Source: Sulfurimonas sp. (GTDB lineage: Bacteria; Campylobacterota; Campylobacteria; Campylobacterales; Sulfurimonadaceae). Taken from it: a stretch of DNA of 64,000 nt. The notes below the pieces were generated by a model. It had not been told where the DNA came from. It saw only the letters and a list, made by a program, of their open reading frames with translations, and ran no database searches. Where the stretch lies: positions 62,001 through 126,000 of the forward strand of contig NZ_JAQTOD010000003.1 of the NCBI RefSeq assembly GCF_028713515.1, written 5' to 3'. How positions within the stretch are numbered: the stretch's first letter is position 1; the number at the start of each line of letters is the position of its first letter. Made by a program: the position numbers and the translations under genes. Positions 38,692-47,611 of this stretch are shown here, piece after piece.

Positions 38692-40641
38692 TTGTTTTTT
38701 AGAAGATTTTTTATTATATTTTTATATCACTCTGTAGTTTTATCCGCAATCTCTTTTGGTGATGATATAACCGAGTTGCTTGGTCAGTATCAAAAAGAGA
38801 TTGAAGGAGCATCAAAGACAAAAAAAGAGTCGCTTGGACATACTATAGTTTACAGCGGAGAAGATTTAAAAAAAATGCAGGCCTTTAAGCTTGGCGATGT
38901 ATTGAAAACTCTTCCACTTCTATCATTTGAGAAAAATGTTTTTGGTGCAAACTCCCCAGTATTTGCCGGTGGTTCTCAGGGTGTTGGTACATCAATGAGA
39001 CTCTATATAAATAATCATGAAGTAAGTTCTATAAACTCTCTCTCGCCCTGGATAATGTACGAGCAGTATCCGCTTGACCATATTAGTCATATTGAGGTAT
39101 ATTGGGGTGATGGCTCGTTATCGATGGCTGGCGAGCCATCAAATATAACCATAAAGCTTTATACAAAAAGTGCAAAACATTTAAATGGTGGCACGCTTAG
39201 AACAAGTGTTGATTCAAGAGACTCCCTAGATATCGCTGTCGTTTATGGGCTAGAGGATAAAGAAATTACCCTTTTGACTATGGTGGATGGCTCAAACACA
39301 AACAATCCTACGACTCATTATAATGGAGAGGATATCAAGAATGACAACAACAGAATTTTTGCTTACGCATCCCTTGGCATAAATGATTTTGTGCTTGATT
39401 TAGGGTACACAAAACTCTCAAAAGATAGGTTTATTGGGTTTGCAAAAGATACAGCTCCTGATGATGGAAGCATAAAAGCTGAGGACCTGTTTGTCTCTGC
39501 TACAAAATATTTTGATAATCGTAGCGGGAATATAAATTTTTCTATAGATAAAAATATAAGAGATCTGAAAGAGTCAAATAGCGAAGGTATAATGGTTTTG
39601 CCTGTTATAGATCTTCTAAATCCAACTACAACTATCCCTAAAATATATAATGAACAGTTAACTCTTACAAAATATGAACTCTCTGTTTCGAAAGAGTTTT
39701 CTCTAGGTGACAATAACCTCTTTTTGTCGTCAGTAGCTAAAACAAAAGATTATAGAGTGGATAAAAGAGAGATGGTATCTCTGGCTGATACTCCTATAAA
39801 TACGCCATTTTCAAATATTAAAAAAGAGTCAGTTATCTCTGTTATGCTAGAGGATAATTACTATCTTAATGACAATAATATGCTTGTGTTAGACTTGAAG
39901 TATGATAAATATTACAGAAATGGTGATTTTTATGATTTTGATGAATTTTCCACCAGAGCAGGGGTTATAGCTACTTTAAACAAAAATTTTGGTGTAAAAG
40001 CATTTGCTTCAAGCTCTTTTACGCCACCCTCATTTTTTGAAATAGACTATGCAAATAAAGATAATAAAAATTTAAAACCATTCTCAAAGCAAATTTACTC
40101 TCTAGAGGGAGTTTATGATGATGTCGACAATAGAGCTTCACTTTATCTGAATCATTATGAGATAGACGATGCAATAGTGCCTGGAAATATGTCAACTCAA
40201 ATGGGGTTTATAAACTCAGATGAAAAGATGAGAGGAGAGAGCATAACTTTTGACTATAAGAGAAAATTTAGTAAAGACAATGAGCTAAACTTTACTCTCT
40301 ATAAGATAAAAAATAGTACCTCCCAATATGCAAGCCCAACAGAAGGAGCGACAATCAGGGCTTCTCAAAAATATGGTAAATTTGACTTTTATGAAGAGCT
40401 GATATTTAAAAATAGTTATGTATACAACAAAACAATAGATATGGGCACAAGTTATAACCTCTCTCTTGGAGTGCAGTATCAGTGTAGAAAAAACCTACTT
40501 TTTTCACTAAAGGGAGAAAATCTTCTTGATGATGATGTAAATGTTTTATATCCTGATTTCTCCAATATGAACAATATTGTATATAAGGGTATTCAAAATA
40601 GTGACAGAAAAGGTACTATCTCTATGCAGTGGATATTTTAA
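38692..40641 (+). CDS. TonB-dependent outer-membrane receptor
   Basis: 649 residues from a TTG start at 38692, chosen because AAGG lies six bases upstream and it gives a normal signal peptide ending at SAISFG; an upstream TTG (38653) is less likely. The plug domain (about 55-165) contains GDVLKTLP and IEVYWGDGS. A 22-strand type barrel follows and ends in aromatic MQWIF. There is no N-terminal transducer domain for an anti-sigma factor. A weak Fur-like box (38633-38644) lies upstream. The stop overlaps the next gene's ATG by one base. The ligand is unknown. Confidence 0.85.
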   Translation: MFFRRFFIIFLYHSVVLSAISFGDDITELLGQYQKEIEGASKTKKESLGHTIVYSGEDLKKMQAFKLGDVLKTLPLLSFEKNVFGANSPVFAGGSQGVGTSMRLYINNHEVSSINSLSPWIMYEQYPLDHISHIEVYWGDGSLSMAGEPSNITIKLYTKSAKHLNGGTLRTSVDSRDSLDIAVVYGLEDKEITLLTMVDGSNTNNPTTHYNGEDIKNDNNRIFAYASLGINDFVLDLGYTKLSKDRFIGFAKDTAPDDGSIKAEDLFVSATKYFDNRSGNINFSIDKNIRDLKESNSEGIMVLPVIDLLNPTTTIPKIYNEQLTLTKYELSVSKEFSLGDNNLFLSSVAKTKDYRVDKREMVSLADTPINTPFSNIKKESVISVMLEDNYYLNDNNMLVLDLKYDKYYRNGDFYDFDEFSTRAGVIATLNKNFGVKAFASSSFTPPSFFEIDYANKDNKNLKPFSKQIYSLEGVYDDVDNRASLYLNHYEIDDAIVPGNMSTQMGFINSDEKMRGESITFDYKRKFSKDNELNFTLYKIKNSTSQYASPTEGATIRASQKYGKFDFYEELIFKNSYVYNKTIDMGTSYNLSLGVQYQCRKNLLFSLKGENLLDDDVNVLYPDFSNMNNIVYKGIQNSDRKGTISMQWIF

Positions 40642-41099
40642 TGAAAATAATCACTCTTTGCATACTGCTTGTCTCGCTTCTAACAGCACAAGATGGTCCA
40701 TTTACGCTTAGAAAAAAAGATACAATAGGAGAGCTTGAAGCAAAGATAGTTGCTCAAATAGCAGCCGATATTTTGAATAAAGATGTAAATATTTATGTGG
40801 TTGGAGAACAAAAAGATTTTATGACATTGGGAATGAATGGATTTAGAATCGCTAAAAATTGTAAAGAAGCTAATTTTATATTTGTTTCCAAGCAGAGTGT
40901 TGATGACATGGAGCTGTGTGAAAACAGCAGAGCAATACATTTTACCAACAGCAGAGAATTATTTAATAAAAATAGAGATTTTGTTGGACTTTTTTACTGG
41001 TTTAAAAGTAGACCGAATATCACTTTTTCGTCTAAAAGATTGGAATCGAAATTGACAATGCTTCCAAAATCTTATGAGCAGTTTATAGAGGAGTTTTGA
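40641..41099 (+). CDS. periplasmic protein, possibly YfiR/DUF4154-like
   Basis: 152 residues from the ATG at 40641, which overlaps the receptor stop codon (TAATG). Signal peptide cleavage is expected after LLTA. The C-terminal part (FVGLFYWFKSRPNITFSSKRL) loosely resembles YfiR-family proteins, periplasmic regulators that control membrane diguanylate cyclases. C78 and C97 could form a disulfide, as YfiR does. The gene is sandwiched by one-base overlaps between the TonB receptor and the GGDEF-EAL sensor. The YfiR assignment is tentative. Confidence 0.6.
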   Translation: MKIITLCILLVSLLTAQDGPFTLRKKDTIGELEAKIVAQIAADILNKDVNIYVVGEQKDFMTLGMNGFRIAKNCKEANFIFVSKQSVDDMELCENSRAIHFTNSRELFNKNRDFVGLFYWFKSRPNITFSSKRLESKLTMLPKSYEQFIEEF

Positions 41100-43000
41100 T
41101 GATTCAAACAAAACTGCTCACAAAAAAAAGTATTATAATCGGGACAACGATTCTTTTTTTAGTATTTTTACTTGCTAGTCTATATGTCTCAACGATAAAG
41201 CTTCAGCAAAATTTAGAGAAAAAGATTTTTGAAACTTCCACAAATGATACCACCTCTATAGCTCGCAACATCTCAAAAGAGATATATAGACTTACTGCAC
41301 AATACGGCGCTAGGGAAGTTATACAAAATATAAAAAGTAATACCGCCCTACAAAAGGAAATAGAAGAGAAACTTTCTCTATTTTTAACAAAAGATATTAA
41401 ATATGCTTATCTACTTTATAGAGATAGAAAAGGAATTTTTAGATTTTTGGCGGATGCATCAAAGCAGAGCGAGAAAGCATTTATTGACCAAAAGTTTGAT
41501 ATAGATTCTGTTTTATGGAATAAGCCATTTAATACAAAAGAGCCAATTTTTTTAGAAAACAGAGTATCAAAAGAGCTCTCCGTTACATATCTTGTGCCTA
41601 TTGTTCATAAAAATATAGTTTCGATGATTTTGGTAGTTGATTTTTCCATTAAAAGAGTTGATGATATTGAAGATATTATGAAGAAAATAAGATATGGAAT
41701 TCTTCTTCTTGCTCTTGCAATTTTGGGTTTTGCTATTTTTGCTCTGTTTCAGGCCTTAAGATATCAAAGAAGTAAAAAAGATGTTTATATTGATAGGCTA
41801 ACAAAGATTTATAATAAGAACTATTTACTAGATTATGAACCATATATGAATCTGCACGATTACATAATATGTGCAATTGATATTGACCATTTTAAAAAAA
41901 TAAATGATACTTATGGACATGCTGCTGGAGATAGGGTTCTGGAGCGATTGGCTAGTGTTATGTTTATAGAGACTCGCAAAAACAGAGATATACTCATTAG
42001 GTATGGTGGGGAGGAGTTTTGTCTTCTAATAAAAAAAGAGCGAGAAAGTGATGCTGTAGGACTTAATTTATTAGACAGAATCTTTACAAAAGTAGCTCAA
42101 GAGGTATTTGAAATATCTGAATATGAGAGAATAGGTGTAACTATATCAATTGGTGTAAATTTAAATCCAGAGAACCAAAGAGATTTTACAACTGCATTTA
42201 AACTGGCGGATATCGCGCTCTACAATGCTAAAAATGGTGGCAGAAACAGAATAGAGATATACGCAGAAAGTATTGAGGATAGCTCTTTTCTAACTATAAA
42301 TGAGATTAAAGATGCCATATATGATGGCAGGCTCATGTGCCTTTTTCAGCCTATTGTAGATACTAAAACACAAAAGGTGGTACATCATGAAGCACTTGTT
42401 AGAATCAGGGCAAAAGATGGAACAATTATTACGCCAGATAAATTTTTATCTGTTACAAAAGGAACTTTTATTGCGAGAAATCTTACGAAAGAAGTTTTAG
42501 ATATCTGTTACAAAAAGCTTTTTTTAGACAAATCACTAAGCCTGAGTGTAAATCTAAATCCACAAGATTTGACGAGCGAAACAATTCTTGAGATACTAAA
42601 AATGTATGCAAAAATTGATACCTTCTCACAGAGATTAGGGCTTGAAATACTTGAGTCAGAAGAGATTGTAAATTATGAAGAAGCTCAACAAAATATTTTA
42701 ATGTTAAAATCACTAGGTTATCAGATATATATTGATGATTTTGGAAGTGGCTACTCTAACTTTATATATCTTGCCCAGATAAATGCAGATGTGATAAAGA
42801 TAGATGGAAGTATTATTAAAAACATTTTAACCGATAAACTCTCATATTTAGTTGCTAAAAATATTATTAGCTTCGCCAAAGAGGCAAATATAAAGACAAT
42901 TGCAGAGTTTGTGAGTAGCAAAGAGATTTACGAGGCACTTAGGGGGCTGGGGGTGGATAAATGTCAGGGATATTACTTTTCATCACCTAAAGAGTTGTGA
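41099..43000 (+). CDS. membrane GGDEF-EAL sensor protein
   Basis: 633 residues from the ATG at 41099 (TGATG overlap with the previous gene). Two helices (about 11-31 and 200-224) flank a periplasmic sensor region. The GGDEF domain has an intact RYGGEEF active site, and the inhibitory I-site RxxD is replaced by KNRD. The EAL domain has HHEALVRI and DDFGSGYSNF, both intact. The protein may therefore both make and break c-di-GMP, with the periplasmic partner likely to set the balance. It is the last gene of the TonB receptor operon. Confidence 0.9.
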   Translation: MIQTKLLTKKSIIIGTTILFLVFLLASLYVSTIKLQQNLEKKIFETSTNDTTSIARNISKEIYRLTAQYGAREVIQNIKSNTALQKEIEEKLSLFLTKDIKYAYLLYRDRKGIFRFLADASKQSEKAFIDQKFDIDSVLWNKPFNTKEPIFLENRVSKELSVTYLVPIVHKNIVSMILVVDFSIKRVDDIEDIMKKIRYGILLLALAILGFAIFALFQALRYQRSKKDVYIDRLTKIYNKNYLLDYEPYMNLHDYIICAIDIDHFKKINDTYGHAAGDRVLERLASVMFIETRKNRDILIRYGGEEFCLLIKKERESDAVGLNLLDRIFTKVAQEVFEISEYERIGVTISIGVNLNPENQRDFTTAFKLADIALYNAKNGGRNRIEIYAESIEDSSFLTINEIKDAIYDGRLMCLFQPIVDTKTQKVVHHEALVRIRAKDGTIITPDKFLSVTKGTFIARNLTKEVLDICYKKLFLDKSLSLSVNLNPQDLTSETILEILKMYAKIDTFSQRLGLEILESEEIVNYEEAQQNILMLKSLGYQIYIDDFGSGYSNFIYLAQINADVIKIDGSIIKNILTDKLSYLVAKNIISFAKEANIKTIAEFVSSKEIYEALRGLGVDKCQGYYFSSPKEL

Positions 43001-43153
43001 TAAGCTAAGAGTAAAATTGTAATAATCTTGTAAACAATACGAAATGATGCCACTTTTACAGAATAAATATGAGAAATAATAGTATTGGTTAAGTAGCTTC
43101 AAAATCTTTTTTAACTAGTAATTTGAGCTATAATAGTAAAAAAAGGAAACAAT

Positions 43154-43567
43154 ATGGCTGGTGTTCACTTTACATTTGATAATTTCAAACAACTTCTTGA
43201 TTTGACTGTGGGTTTGGCGCAGAGGCTGGATGAGAATCGCTCTGAGAGTTTTACGCTTTTGTACTGTGATTTTTCAACAATATCAAAAGAGGTAATAGAT
43301 GGCTCTCTCGATAGTGTTTTAAGAAATTCAGACTCCGTTGTTAACTGTGAATCTAACTATTTTTTTATTCTTCCATATACCGATAAATATGGCGCAGAGG
43401 TTGTCAAAAAGATGTTTGAAGAGTTTTCAGCAAGAGAAGTGAATGGTTTTTCTATGAGCTACCCAGCAGATGGCGAAGATTCACGAGCAGTTGTAGAAAA
43501 ACTAAGACAGAGTGTTAAGTCAAACTATAAGATTGACCTGAAATGCCTAGAGATTCCATTTAGATAG
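43154..43567 (+). CDS. hypothetical protein, GGDEF-like fold suspected
   Basis: 137 residues, soluble, preceded by an AAAGGAAA ribosome binding site. The order of strands and helices (LLYCDFSTI, then helix, VVNCESNYFFILPYT, helix, GFSMSYPADGEDSRAVVEKLRQSV) resembles a GGDEF domain core. The active-site and nucleotide-binding residues are absent. I cannot confirm the family. It follows the GGDEF-EAL gene by 153 bases on the same strand, with no promoter clearly visible between them. Confidence 0.55.
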   Translation: MAGVHFTFDNFKQLLDLTVGLAQRLDENRSESFTLLYCDFSTISKEVIDGSLDSVLRNSDSVVNCESNYFFILPYTDKYGAEVVKKMFEEFSAREVNGFSMSYPADGEDSRAVVEKLRQSVKSNYKIDLKCLEIPFR

Positions 43568-43636
43568 CCGACGCAATATGATGAGTTCTTTCTGCCTAGG
43601 ATGGACTTATTCGTTTTAGCGTGTAGTATTGATAAA

Positions 43637-43954
43637 CTACTTAAATCCTCTCTCTCTTTTATAAAACTCAACTGCGTCCACTATTTTTTGCTCTTTATAG
43701 ACTTTCTTGTCACACACATATCTGCAAATGATCTGGCTGTTTTTTGATGCTTTCGTATTTTCATCTCTATCTTTTGTGTCATAAACTCCCGTATCAATTT
43801 TCTCAAATTTTTTAGTGTTAAAAAGAGAAGTGTCTGTAACTCCTCTTATTGGTGTATTAAATATTGAGGTATCTTTATATTTGAACTTTGGTGTCTCAAA
43901 TGGGCTGAGTGCGAACAGTAAAAATGGTAATAATAAAATAAATAATAATCCCAT
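43637..43954 (-). CDS. small secreted hypothetical protein
   Basis: 105 residues with an N-terminal hydrophobic stretch (about 3-17) that could be a signal peptide or membrane anchor. A low-complexity Lys/Asp/Thr-rich region with repeated DTSxFNT and IDTGVYDT segments follows. Two cysteines (ICRYVCDKK) lie near the C-terminus. I recognise no family. It is antiparallel to the fliK operon, and its start lies 30 bases from the sigma54-type promoter. Confidence 0.5.
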   Translation of the reverse strand: MGLLFILLLPFLLFALSPFETPKFKYKDTSIFNTPIRGVTDTSLFNTKKFEKIDTGVYDTKDRDENTKASKNSQIICRYVCDKKVYKEQKIVDAVEFYKRERGFK

Positions 43955-43983
43955 AACATCATTATACCAAACTCAATTAACTA

Positions 43984-43999
43984 TGGAATAAATAATGCT
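43984..43999 (+). promoter_or_regulatory. sigma54 (RpoN) promoter for fliK operon
   Basis: TGGAATAAATAATGCT has GG and GC spaced by ten bases, the invariant -24/-12 arrangement, about 33 bases upstream of the fliK ATG. Hook genes in Campylobacterota are RpoN/FlgR controlled. Confidence 0.75.
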
Positions 44000-44031
44000 T
44001 TGGTTTAGGATATATAACTAAGGAGCAAGCT

Positions 44032-45510
44032 ATGATTGCGTTGGATTTCAATAGTAAAACCGCGTCAAAAGCGTTACCTCTAGACCTATCAGCTTCAAAA
44101 GATAAGCCAAAAGTCTCTTTTTCTGATCTTTTAAAAAGTCTAAATACAAAGGGGAAGAGTGCTAGCACGGACCCTTTAGTTCTTGCTATAAATTCAGAAG
44201 AAAAAAGCATGAAAAGTGCAAATAGTACAAATAGTGCAAAAAATATTTCAAAAAGTGAAGTGCTTGCAACTCTTCTTAAGGGTACTGAAAAAATAGTTGC
44301 AGAACTAAAAGATGAACCACTGTTACTAAATCCAAAATTAGTTACAGCTATGAGCAAGGATGAGGTTAAATCACTTATCTTCGATGCAAAAAAATATCTA
44401 AAAACAAAGATAGAAGATAGTGACGGCTATAAAAAATCAGAGATTAAAGAGATGCCAACAACTCTAAAAGGTCTTGTTGAGGTTGCTCAAAAATTTGGTA
44501 TAGATGTTTCAAAAGTAAGTGTTGAAGATGTTAAGCTCTCTCCTAAAATAAAAATTGATTCTTCAGAGAGCTTGCTTGATGGCAACATAACTCAAGAGAG
44601 TTCTAAACCGCAAGAGAGCACTAAAATGCACACGCAACAAGACAAAGAGAGACAAAATATATTTGATAAAATAATCTCAAAATCTCAAGAAGAACCGCTC
44701 AAAGAGATAAAAACAACACCACTTTTTAAAACAGAAGCACTTTTTGAGAGAGCAACTACTGAGCAGTTTGTTAATTCAAAGAAAAATATTGCACCACAAT
44801 CTGATCAAAAAACAACAAAAGATAGATCCGATGAGACCTTAAAATTGTTATTAAGAGCAGAGAAGCCAGCACAAAGTGATGTGGTACTTACTTCTGATTT
44901 CTCTGTTGCCACCGCTAAGGTTATAGCTCCAAAGGCAAAAGAGGATGCAGTTGTCTCTTTAGAACAGCTACTTCAGGTTGGGGCTAAGACAAGTAGTGAA
45001 TCTACAACAAAAAAAGAGTCAGATGAGAATTTGAGCATAAATGGAGTGGCTTCTGTAAAAAGTGATTCTCTGGAACTAAAGCTAAACGAAGCAAAACAGA
45101 TGATTAAGTATCTCTCGAATGATATTAAAACAGCAGTAGATGACTATAGATCTCCTTTTACAAGAGTGAAAGTGCAGTTAAATCCACAAAATCTAGGTGA
45201 AATTGATTTGACAATTGTTCAAAGAGGAAAAAATCTACATGTAAATCTTAGCTCAAACAACTCAGCTATAAATACGCTGGCCCTGAATATTAATGAGTTA
45301 AAAACGCAGTTAAACAATAGTGGAATAAATAGTGCTACGATAAACTTCAGTAACGGTGCCGATTCTGGTGCCAACAGCTTTGGTGGTGGACAACAGCAGC
45401 AACGCCAAAATGAACAAAAAGCCAAAGAAGAGTATGGTTATTTTGCAAATGAGAGTGTGAACGAAGAGATATTAAGCTCTTTAGAGATAGTTGTTCCTAG
45501 GTATATTTAA
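44032..45510 (+). CDS. fliK: flagellar hook-length control protein
   Basis: 492-residue secreted ruler that switches the flagellar export gate from hook to filament substrates. Most of the protein (1-355) is low-complexity, Ser/Lys/Glu-rich and poorly conserved, as in other FliK proteins. The conserved C-terminal domain (about 355-450) contains FTRVKVQLNPQNLGEIDL and HVNLSSNN. The gene has an AAGGAG ribosome binding site and lies directly behind a sigma54-type promoter. The order fliK-flgD-flgE matches Helicobacter HP0906-HP0908. The assignment rests on the C-terminal motif and context. Confidence 0.88.
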   Translation: MIALDFNSKTASKALPLDLSASKDKPKVSFSDLLKSLNTKGKSASTDPLVLAINSEEKSMKSANSTNSAKNISKSEVLATLLKGTEKIVAELKDEPLLLNPKLVTAMSKDEVKSLIFDAKKYLKTKIEDSDGYKKSEIKEMPTTLKGLVEVAQKFGIDVSKVSVEDVKLSPKIKIDSSESLLDGNITQESSKPQESTKMHTQQDKERQNIFDKIISKSQEEPLKEIKTTPLFKTEALFERATTEQFVNSKKNIAPQSDQKTTKDRSDETLKLLLRAEKPAQSDVVLTSDFSVATAKVIAPKAKEDAVVSLEQLLQVGAKTSSESTTKKESDENLSINGVASVKSDSLELKLNEAKQMIKYLSNDIKTAVDDYRSPFTRVKVQLNPQNLGEIDLTIVQRGKNLHVNLSSNNSAINTLALNINELKTQLNNSGINSATINFSNGADSGANSFGGGQQQQRQNEQKAKEEYGYFANESVNEEILSSLEIVVPRYI

Positions 45511-45562
45511 AGCAAATTTATACCTCAAAAGAGGTTAGATAATCAACAACAAGGAGAATATT

Positions 45563-46228
45563 ATGTCAATTACATCAACAGGCTTAAATGCCGCAACAAA
45601 TACAGACTATACAGCTAGCACAGCGGTAAAAGATAAAACCTCGCTAGGTAAAGATGACTTCTTGAAGCTTCTCTTGGTCGAGTTGCAGTATCAAGACCCA
45701 ACCGCACCTATGGATACGGATAAGATTTTAAGCCAAACTTCTCAGTTAGCAGCACTAGAGTCATCAACTAACACAAACACAGCTTTAGAAAACTTAACAG
45801 CTTCTCTTGGGAGCTCACAGCAATTTTCTACAATTTCGGCTATTGGCAAAACTGCTGATATCGGAAGTAACGCTATAACTTATGATGAGGGTACAAACTC
45901 AGAGTTTGAAGTCTATTTTCCAAATAGCGTGCAAGAGGGAACTGTAAATATTACTGATTTACAAGATAATAAAATAGCAACCATTAATGTTGGTACAAAT
46001 CCATCTGGTGTATATAAGTTTGAGTGGGATGGAAAAGACTCATCCGGTGGTAAATCTAAGAGCGGAATATATAAAGTTACTGCAAATTACACAGATCAAA
46101 GCGGAACCACACAAACGACTAGACTTGGAGCTTATCCAATAGAATCTGTTAAATTTGATAGTGGTACAACTTATCTAAAACTTGGATCCAGTTATGTTCC
46201 ATTGGCGCAGGTTAAAGAAGTTTACTAA
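45563..46228 (+). CDS. flgD: flagellar hook assembly scaffolding protein
   Basis: Cap protein needed to polymerise hook subunits. The 221-residue protein has the FlgD N-terminal motif DFLKLLLVELQYQDPTAPMD (about 32-51). The central Tudor-like and fibronectin-like domains follow, with EWDGKDSSGGKSKSGIYKV as family hallmark. It lies 52 bases after fliK and eight before the hook gene. Length and motifs are normal. Confidence 0.94.
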   Translation: MSITSTGLNAATNTDYTASTAVKDKTSLGKDDFLKLLLVELQYQDPTAPMDTDKILSQTSQLAALESSTNTNTALENLTASLGSSQQFSTISAIGKTADIGSNAITYDEGTNSEFEVYFPNSVQEGTVNITDLQDNKIATINVGTNPSGVYKFEWDGKDSSGGKSKSGIYKVTANYTDQSGTTQTTRLGAYPIESVKFDSGTTYLKLGSSYVPLAQVKEVY

Positions 46229-46239
46229 AGGAGTTTGTG

Positions 46240-47496
46240 ATGATTCAAGCCTTTTACACTGGTGTTTCAGGACTTATGTCGCAACAAAGTGCCATAGATG
46301 TAACATCAAATAACATAGCAAATGTCAGCACTGTTGGGTTTCGTGGTTATAACACAGAATTCGCATCACTTTTTGAAACTGCAGTAAATACAGACAGCGG
46401 TTTTAGTAGTGTAAATAGCGGTATTGGAATTGGTTCAAGAGTGCAAACTAGTAGTATGAATCAGACTGATGGTTCTTTGATGTTGTCTGAAAGAAATACA
46501 GATTTGGCTATATACGGAGATGGTTGGTTTGGTATTAGTGGTAACAGTCAAACCGCTTATACAAGAGCTGGTAATTTTACTTTTGACAAAAATAATGATC
46601 TGGTTACGCCAGATGGTTATTTTGTTTTGGGAACTATGGGAAAAAATATCAGCAATGATGTTTTAGTTAGCTCATCAGCAGAGACTCTACTAAATAGTGC
46701 TAGTTCACAAACACCTCTTCGTTTCCCAAATGTTTTAACCTATCCGCCAGAGGCAACAACACAGGCTAGTTTTCAAGCAAATTTGGGAGTGCTTGATGAG
46801 AGTAGAACTGTTAGCGCTGGGGTGATTGACTCTACTGGAGTCAAAAATAATCTCAAACTTACATTTAGTAAAAGTGCTACTCAGGTTCCACCTGGCGCAC
46901 AGTGGGATGTTGTGGCAACAGTTGGTAGCTTGGATGGAGCGACTATATACTCCACTCAGAGTGGTGTTGTAAGCTTTGATGCAACTGGTGCTCAAATCTC
47001 CAATACACTAACTTCAATTGATAACAAAGGTACGGCCGTAGCAATAGATTTGGGGGAAAATTACAGTGGTATAGTTTCAACAAATGGCACTATATCTGGC
47101 GGCTCTAGTACCTCGAATGGAACCATAGGCGGTGATTTAGTTGGCTATGAGATAAATAGAAATGCTGATGTAATAGCAACATTTACAAATGGTAAGCAGA
47201 GTAGTGTTGGCAGAATTGGAGTGTTTCATTTTCAAAATGAGCAAGGTCTTGATCGTGTAGATGGTACAAAATTTGCAGAGAGTTCAAATAGTGGTAAACC
47301 GATATTTTATCAAGATACAAATGGTAAAAATATACTGGGTGCCGAGGTCATAAACTACAAGTTAGAAAATTCTAATGTATCGCTAGAATCGGCACTTACG
47401 GAGTTAATTATATTTCAAAGAACATTTGATGCAAGTGGAAAAATAGTAACAGCAGCCGATGAGATGTTGCAAAAAGCTTTAGGAATGCATAAATAA
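46240..47496 (+). CDS. flgE: flagellar hook protein FlgE (short form)
   Basis: 418 residues from the ATG at 46240 (AAAGGAG six bases upstream); an in-frame GTG at 46237 is less likely. It starts with the rod/hook N-terminal motif YTGVSGLMSQQSAIDVTSNNIANVSTVGF in part and carries LAIYGDGWF. The C-terminal coil ends NSNVSLESALTELIIFQRTF, the usual FlgE/FlgG signature. The size equals E. coli FlgE (about 400), unlike the 923-residue homologue that follows. It lies directly behind flgD, like flgE2 in Helicobacter. Confidence 0.9.
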   Translation: MIQAFYTGVSGLMSQQSAIDVTSNNIANVSTVGFRGYNTEFASLFETAVNTDSGFSSVNSGIGIGSRVQTSSMNQTDGSLMLSERNTDLAIYGDGWFGISGNSQTAYTRAGNFTFDKNNDLVTPDGYFVLGTMGKNISNDVLVSSSAETLLNSASSQTPLRFPNVLTYPPEATTQASFQANLGVLDESRTVSAGVIDSTGVKNNLKLTFSKSATQVPPGAQWDVVATVGSLDGATIYSTQSGVVSFDATGAQISNTLTSIDNKGTAVAIDLGENYSGIVSTNGTISGGSSTSNGTIGGDLVGYEINRNADVIATFTNGKQSSVGRIGVFHFQNEQGLDRVDGTKFAESSNSGKPIFYQDTNGKNILGAEVINYKLENSNVSLESALTELIIFQRTFDASGKIVTAADEMLQKALGMHK

Positions 47497-47499
47497 ATC

Positions 47500-47515
47500 T
47501 GGAACAATAAATGCT
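47500..47515 (+). promoter_or_regulatory. second sigma54 promoter, upstream of the large hook gene
   Basis: TGGAACAATAAATGCT has GG (47501-47502) and GC (47513-47514) ten bases apart. It starts four bases after the flgE stop, 112 bases ahead of the large hook gene, so this gene can be expressed separately from the fliK operon. Confidence 0.75.
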
Positions 47516-47611
47516 ATTGTTTTCTACTATTTAAGTATGTAAAGAGTTTGTTATCTATCACGCTAAGGAGCAACACTACTCTCTTTGGCATAAAATAAAA
47601 AAGGATTTAAA

